Below, in pieces: positions 61,577-64,000 of a stretch of DNA of 64,000 nucleotides. Positions within the stretch are counted from its first letter, which is position 1. Each line of letters starts with the position of its first letter. The translations under genes and the position numbers were made by a program. The DNA is from Acidovorax sp. MR-S7 (lineage in GTDB: Bacteria > Pseudomonadota > Gammaproteobacteria > Burkholderiales > Burkholderiaceae_C), in the NCBI RefSeq assembly GCF_000400995.2, contig NZ_DF238919.1, forward strand, positions 1-64,000. The letters are read 5' to 3'. Below the pieces are notes generated by a model. That model was not told where the DNA came from, made no database searches, and saw only the letters and a program-made list of their open reading frames with translations.

Positions 61577-62466
61577 TTGTAGTGCACCCGCTTGTCCAGG
61601 ACGAAGAACTGGATCAGCGCCACGCTGGCGAGCACCACGACCAGCACCACGGTGATGGCGGCGGCGTAGCCCGTGTCCCAGAACTTGAAGCCCACTTCGT
61701 ACAGGTGGTAGAGCAGCAGCGTGGTGGCGTTGTCCGGCCCGCCGCGCGTGAGGATGAAGATGTGGTCAACAAGGCGGAAGGCGTTGATGACCGCGTTGAT
61801 CAGCACGAACAGCGTGGTGGGCATGAGCAGCGGCCACTGCACGCGGCGGAAGAAATACCAGCGCGACGCGCCCTCGATGGCGGCGGCTTCCTTGAGGCTG
61901 GGGTTCAGCGTCTGCAGCGCGGCCAGGTAGAAGATCATGAAGAAGCCGGCCTCCTTCCACACCGCCACCACGGTGACGCAGGCCAGCGCCGTGGACGGGT
62001 CACCCAGCCAGTTGCGCGAGGGCAGGCCCAGGCTACCCGTGATCTGCTCCAGCAGCCCGTACTGCGGCGTGTAGAAGAACAGCCAGATGTTGGCCACGGC
62101 GATCATGGGCAGCACCGTGGGCGTGAAGTAGGCCATGCGCACCAGCGTACGGCCGGCCATGCGTTCGTTGACCCACAGCGCCATGAGCAGCGCGAGGCCG
62201 ATGGAGAGCGGAATCGTCGCCCCCGCGAACCACAGGTTGTTGCGCACGGCCTGCCAGAACACCGGATCGTCGACCATGACCGCATAGTTCTCCAGCCCCA
62301 CCCACTCGGCCGGACGCGCGCCGCGCGGGGTGGAAAAGAAGCTGTCGATCAGCGTGGCGACGGCGGGCCAGTGCGTGAAGGCCACCAGCAGCACCAGCGC
62401 GGGCAACAGCAGCAGCCACGCGTGCAGCGCGCGCTGGCTGGCTCCCGCGTTGGGCGATGCGTTCAT
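61573..62466 (-). CDS. Carbohydrate ABC transporter permease (MalF/UgpA type)
   Basis: This 297-residue permease has six membrane segments (first WLLLLPALVLLVAFTHWPAV) and an EAA loop (NPSLKEAAAIEGASRWYFFRRVQWPLL). The ATG at 62466 overlaps the stop of the binding-protein gene (TGATG) and is preferred to a GTG one codon upstream. It pairs with the MalG-type permease to form the channel. Confidence 0.92.
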   Translation of the reverse strand: MNASPNAGASQRALHAWLLLLPALVLLVAFTHWPAVATLIDSFFSTPRGARPAEWVGLENYAVMVDDPVFWQAVRNNLWFAGATIPLSIGLALLMALWVNERMAGRTLVRMAYFTPTVLPMIAVANIWLFFYTPQYGLLEQITGSLGLPSRNWLGDPSTALACVTVVAVWKEAGFFMIFYLAALQTLNPSLKEAAAIEGASRWYFFRRVQWPLLMPTTLFVLINAVINAFRLVDHIFILTRGGPDNATTLLLYHLYEVGFKFWDTGYAAAITVVLVVVLASVALIQFFVLDKRVHYK

Positions 62467-63752
62467 CACTTATAGGAACGCAGGATGCGGTCAGCCTCGC
62501 GCTGCGCGTCCTTGAGCGCCTGAGCAGAGGTCTTGGTGCCGTTGAGCGCGGCCTGGATGGCGTCGTTGAGCACCTTGGTCACGCGCTGGTTCTCGTGCGT
62601 GGAGAACTCGGCCACCGACACGGGCAGCTGGTCGCGCGCGACGAGGGCGGGCGGGAATTCCTGGCCGTATTTCTTCAGCGCGGGCGTGTCGTAGGCGGCG
62701 GGCGAGATGGCGACGTAGCCGCTGTCCATGCTCCACTGCGCGGCGTGCTCGGGCTGGGTGATCCACTTGGCGAACTCGAACGCGGCCTGCTGCTGCTCCT
62801 TGGGCGCCTTCTTGAAGATGTAGAAGTTGCCGCCGCCCGTGGGCGAGCCGCCCTTCTTCACGTTGCCCGCGATCTGCGCCACGCCGAAGTCGAACTTGGC
62901 GTTGGCCTTCACGTTGGTCAGATTGCCGGTGGTCGTGACGATGATGGCGGCCTTCTTCTCGAAGAAGTCCTTGGGCGTGGTGCCCCACTCCACCACGCCC
63001 TTGGGGTGCACGCCGTCCTTGGCAAGGTTGACCCAGAAATCGAGCGCCTCGATCACCTTGGGGTTGTCGAACGTGACCTTGGTGCCGGCCTCGTTGGCCA
63101 GCAGCACGTCGTTGGGCGTGGTCAGCGTCTGCAGCATCCAGTAGGCGAAGCCCGTGGAGGGGATCTGGATACCGTACTGCGTGACGTTGCCCGAGGCGTC
63201 TTTCTTCGTGAGCTTGCGCGCGGCCTCCTTCAGCTCCTTCCAGTTGGCGGGCGCCTTGTTGGGGTCGAGCCCGGCCTCCTTGAACGCCTCCTTGTTGTAG
63301 TACATGACCACGGTGGAGCGCTGGAACGGAATGCCCCAGGTCTTGCCGCCCGTCTGGCTGTTGGCCATGAAGGCGGGGTAGAAGCCCTTGAGCCAGGCGC
63401 GGTCGGCGTCGGTCTTCACGAAGTCGTCGATGGGGGCGATGGCATCTTCGTCGATCAGCGTGAACATGTCGGTGGACAGCAGCACCGAGGTGGCCGGCGG
63501 CTTGCCCGACTTGTGCGCGGTGAGCGCCTTGACGATGGTCTCCTGGTATGTGCCCGCGTAGATGGGCGTGACCTTGACGCCAGGGTGCGCCTTGTTGAAC
63601 GCCTCGGCGTAGCCGTCGATCACCTTGGTGATGGGGCCGCCCACGGCCACGGGGTAGTAGAACGGCACTTCCAGAGTCTGGGCCAGCGCGCCCGTGGCGC
63701 AGGCGGCCAGCGCGGCGGCGGAGAGGGTCTTCAGAAAGGTCTTGCGTTGCAT
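62466..63752 (-). CDS. ABC transporter periplasmic binding protein (family 1, UgpB-like)
   Basis: This 428-residue extracellular solute receptor has a signal peptide ending at ATGALA and the family-1 pattern: YAEAFNKAHPGVKVTPIYAGTYQET, WGIPFQRSTVVMYYNKEAFKEAGLDPNKAPANWKELKEAA, then GGGNFYIFKKAPKEQQQAAFEFAKW. The twin-lobe layout matches UgpB and other sugar or glycerophosphodiester receptors. It sits between the ATPase gene and the permeases. Confidence 0.93.
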   Translation of the reverse strand: MQRKTFLKTLSAAALAACATGALAQTLEVPFYYPVAVGGPITKVIDGYAEAFNKAHPGVKVTPIYAGTYQETIVKALTAHKSGKPPATSVLLSTDMFTLIDEDAIAPIDDFVKTDADRAWLKGFYPAFMANSQTGGKTWGIPFQRSTVVMYYNKEAFKEAGLDPNKAPANWKELKEAARKLTKKDASGNVTQYGIQIPSTGFAYWMLQTLTTPNDVLLANEAGTKVTFDNPKVIEALDFWVNLAKDGVHPKGVVEWGTTPKDFFEKKAAIIVTTTGNLTNVKANAKFDFGVAQIAGNVKKGGSPTGGGNFYIFKKAPKEQQQAAFEFAKWITQPEHAAQWSMDSGYVAISPAAYDTPALKKYGQEFPPALVARDQLPVSVAEFSTHENQRVTKVLNDAIQAALNGTKTSAQALKDAQREADRILRSYK

Positions 63753-63768
63753 GGGAGCTCCTTGAGAG

Positions 63769-64000
63769 TCAGGCCGCGATGCGCTGGCCTTCGGAATCGA
63801 AGAAATGGCAGTCCTGCGCTTGCCAGCGCAGGTGCACGGACTGGCCGTGCGCGGCCTGCTGCCGGCCCGGCGCGCGCACGGTGAGGGTTTCGCTGCCCAC
63901 AGCGCAGCGCAGCACCGCGTCGGCGCCCAGGTATTCCTGGCTTTGCACGGCGGCGGGGACGCCCGCGTCGGCCAGCGCCACCGCCTCGGGCCGCAGGCCC
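63769..64000 (-). CDS. ABC transporter ATP-binding subunit, C-terminal part (UgpC-like)
   Basis: Only the last 76 residues or so are in the window. They begin GLRPEAVALAD, the standard entry to the C-terminal OB/TOBE region of MalK/UgpC-type ATPases, and end DCHFFDSEGQRIAA. The Walker motifs lie beyond base 64000. It is the first visible gene of the transporter operon and ends 17 bases before the binding-protein start. Confidence 0.85.
   Translation of the reverse strand, partial: GLRPEAVALADAGVPAAVQSQEYLGADAVLRCAVGSETLTVRAPGRQQAAHGQSVHLRWQAQDCHFFDSEGQRIAA

Overview
The window is about 65 to 70% G+C and is packed with short-gap operons. It looks like chromosomal DNA of a betaproteobacterium in the order Burkholderiales, most likely family Comamonadaceae (Acidovorax, Alicycliphilus or Diaphorobacter-like). 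The reasons are the conserved order of the fatty-acid/rpoE/lepA/era/pdxJ block, the abundance of orphan Bug/TctC binding proteins in catabolic clusters, and a dispersed AGCTGCTTGCGCTT-type repeat that I associate with this family. The genus is inferred, not proven.

Layout. Positions 116-4374 hold an organic-acid cluster (FMN alpha-hydroxyacid dehydrogenase, Bug binding protein, FAH-family hydrolase) with a divergent LysR gene. Positions 4401-24780 form one long minus-strand housekeeping block. In transcription order it is yceD, rpmF, plsX, fabH, fabD, fabG, acpP, fabF, a YgfX-like gene, rpoE, rseA, rseB, degP, lepA, lepB, a DUF4845 gene, rnc, era, recO, pdxJ, acpS, nagZ and a phosphofructokinase. 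Many joints are ATGA or TGATG overlaps. Positions 24807-37227 hold maf, a tetrapyrrole-type methyltransferase, a YwqK-repeat protein, sppA, a Rieske protein, gph, rluC, rne, yaaA, a prolyl-4-hydroxylase-like gene, queF, and ribH under an FMN riboswitch.

Positions 37649-52653 are accessory and catabolic. First come an NTF2-like gene and a LysR gene, then a complete IS5-family element inserted exactly in overlapping stop codons. Next is a cluster of amidohydrolase, Bug protein, DUF1932 dehydrogenase, RraA/LigK-like aldolase and LysR. After dinB and an EamA exporter comes a second cluster: Bug protein, SDR, an internally duplicated unknown protein, a citryl-CoA-lyase-like protein, an acyl-CoA ligase and a divergent IclR gene.

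Positions 52755-64000 hold an lldD-like dehydrogenase and a tightly coupled operon. That operon has a tandem-domain methylglyoxal-synthase-like gene, pbpC, yfiR, yfiN and yfiB, behind a perfect FNR-type box. They are followed by a DUF3079 gene, an EEP-family phosphatase/nuclease and a sugar-type ABC transporter that runs off the right edge.

The best candidates for something new are: the SHGG/SARIGD duplicated protein at 48645-49463 and its pathway; the two-domain methylglyoxal-synthase-like protein wired to PBP1C and c-di-GMP genes; the repeat family that has been captured inside at least five reading frames; and the small minus-strand transcript implied by a lone terminator upstream of lepA. 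No tRNA, rRNA or CRISPR array was seen.
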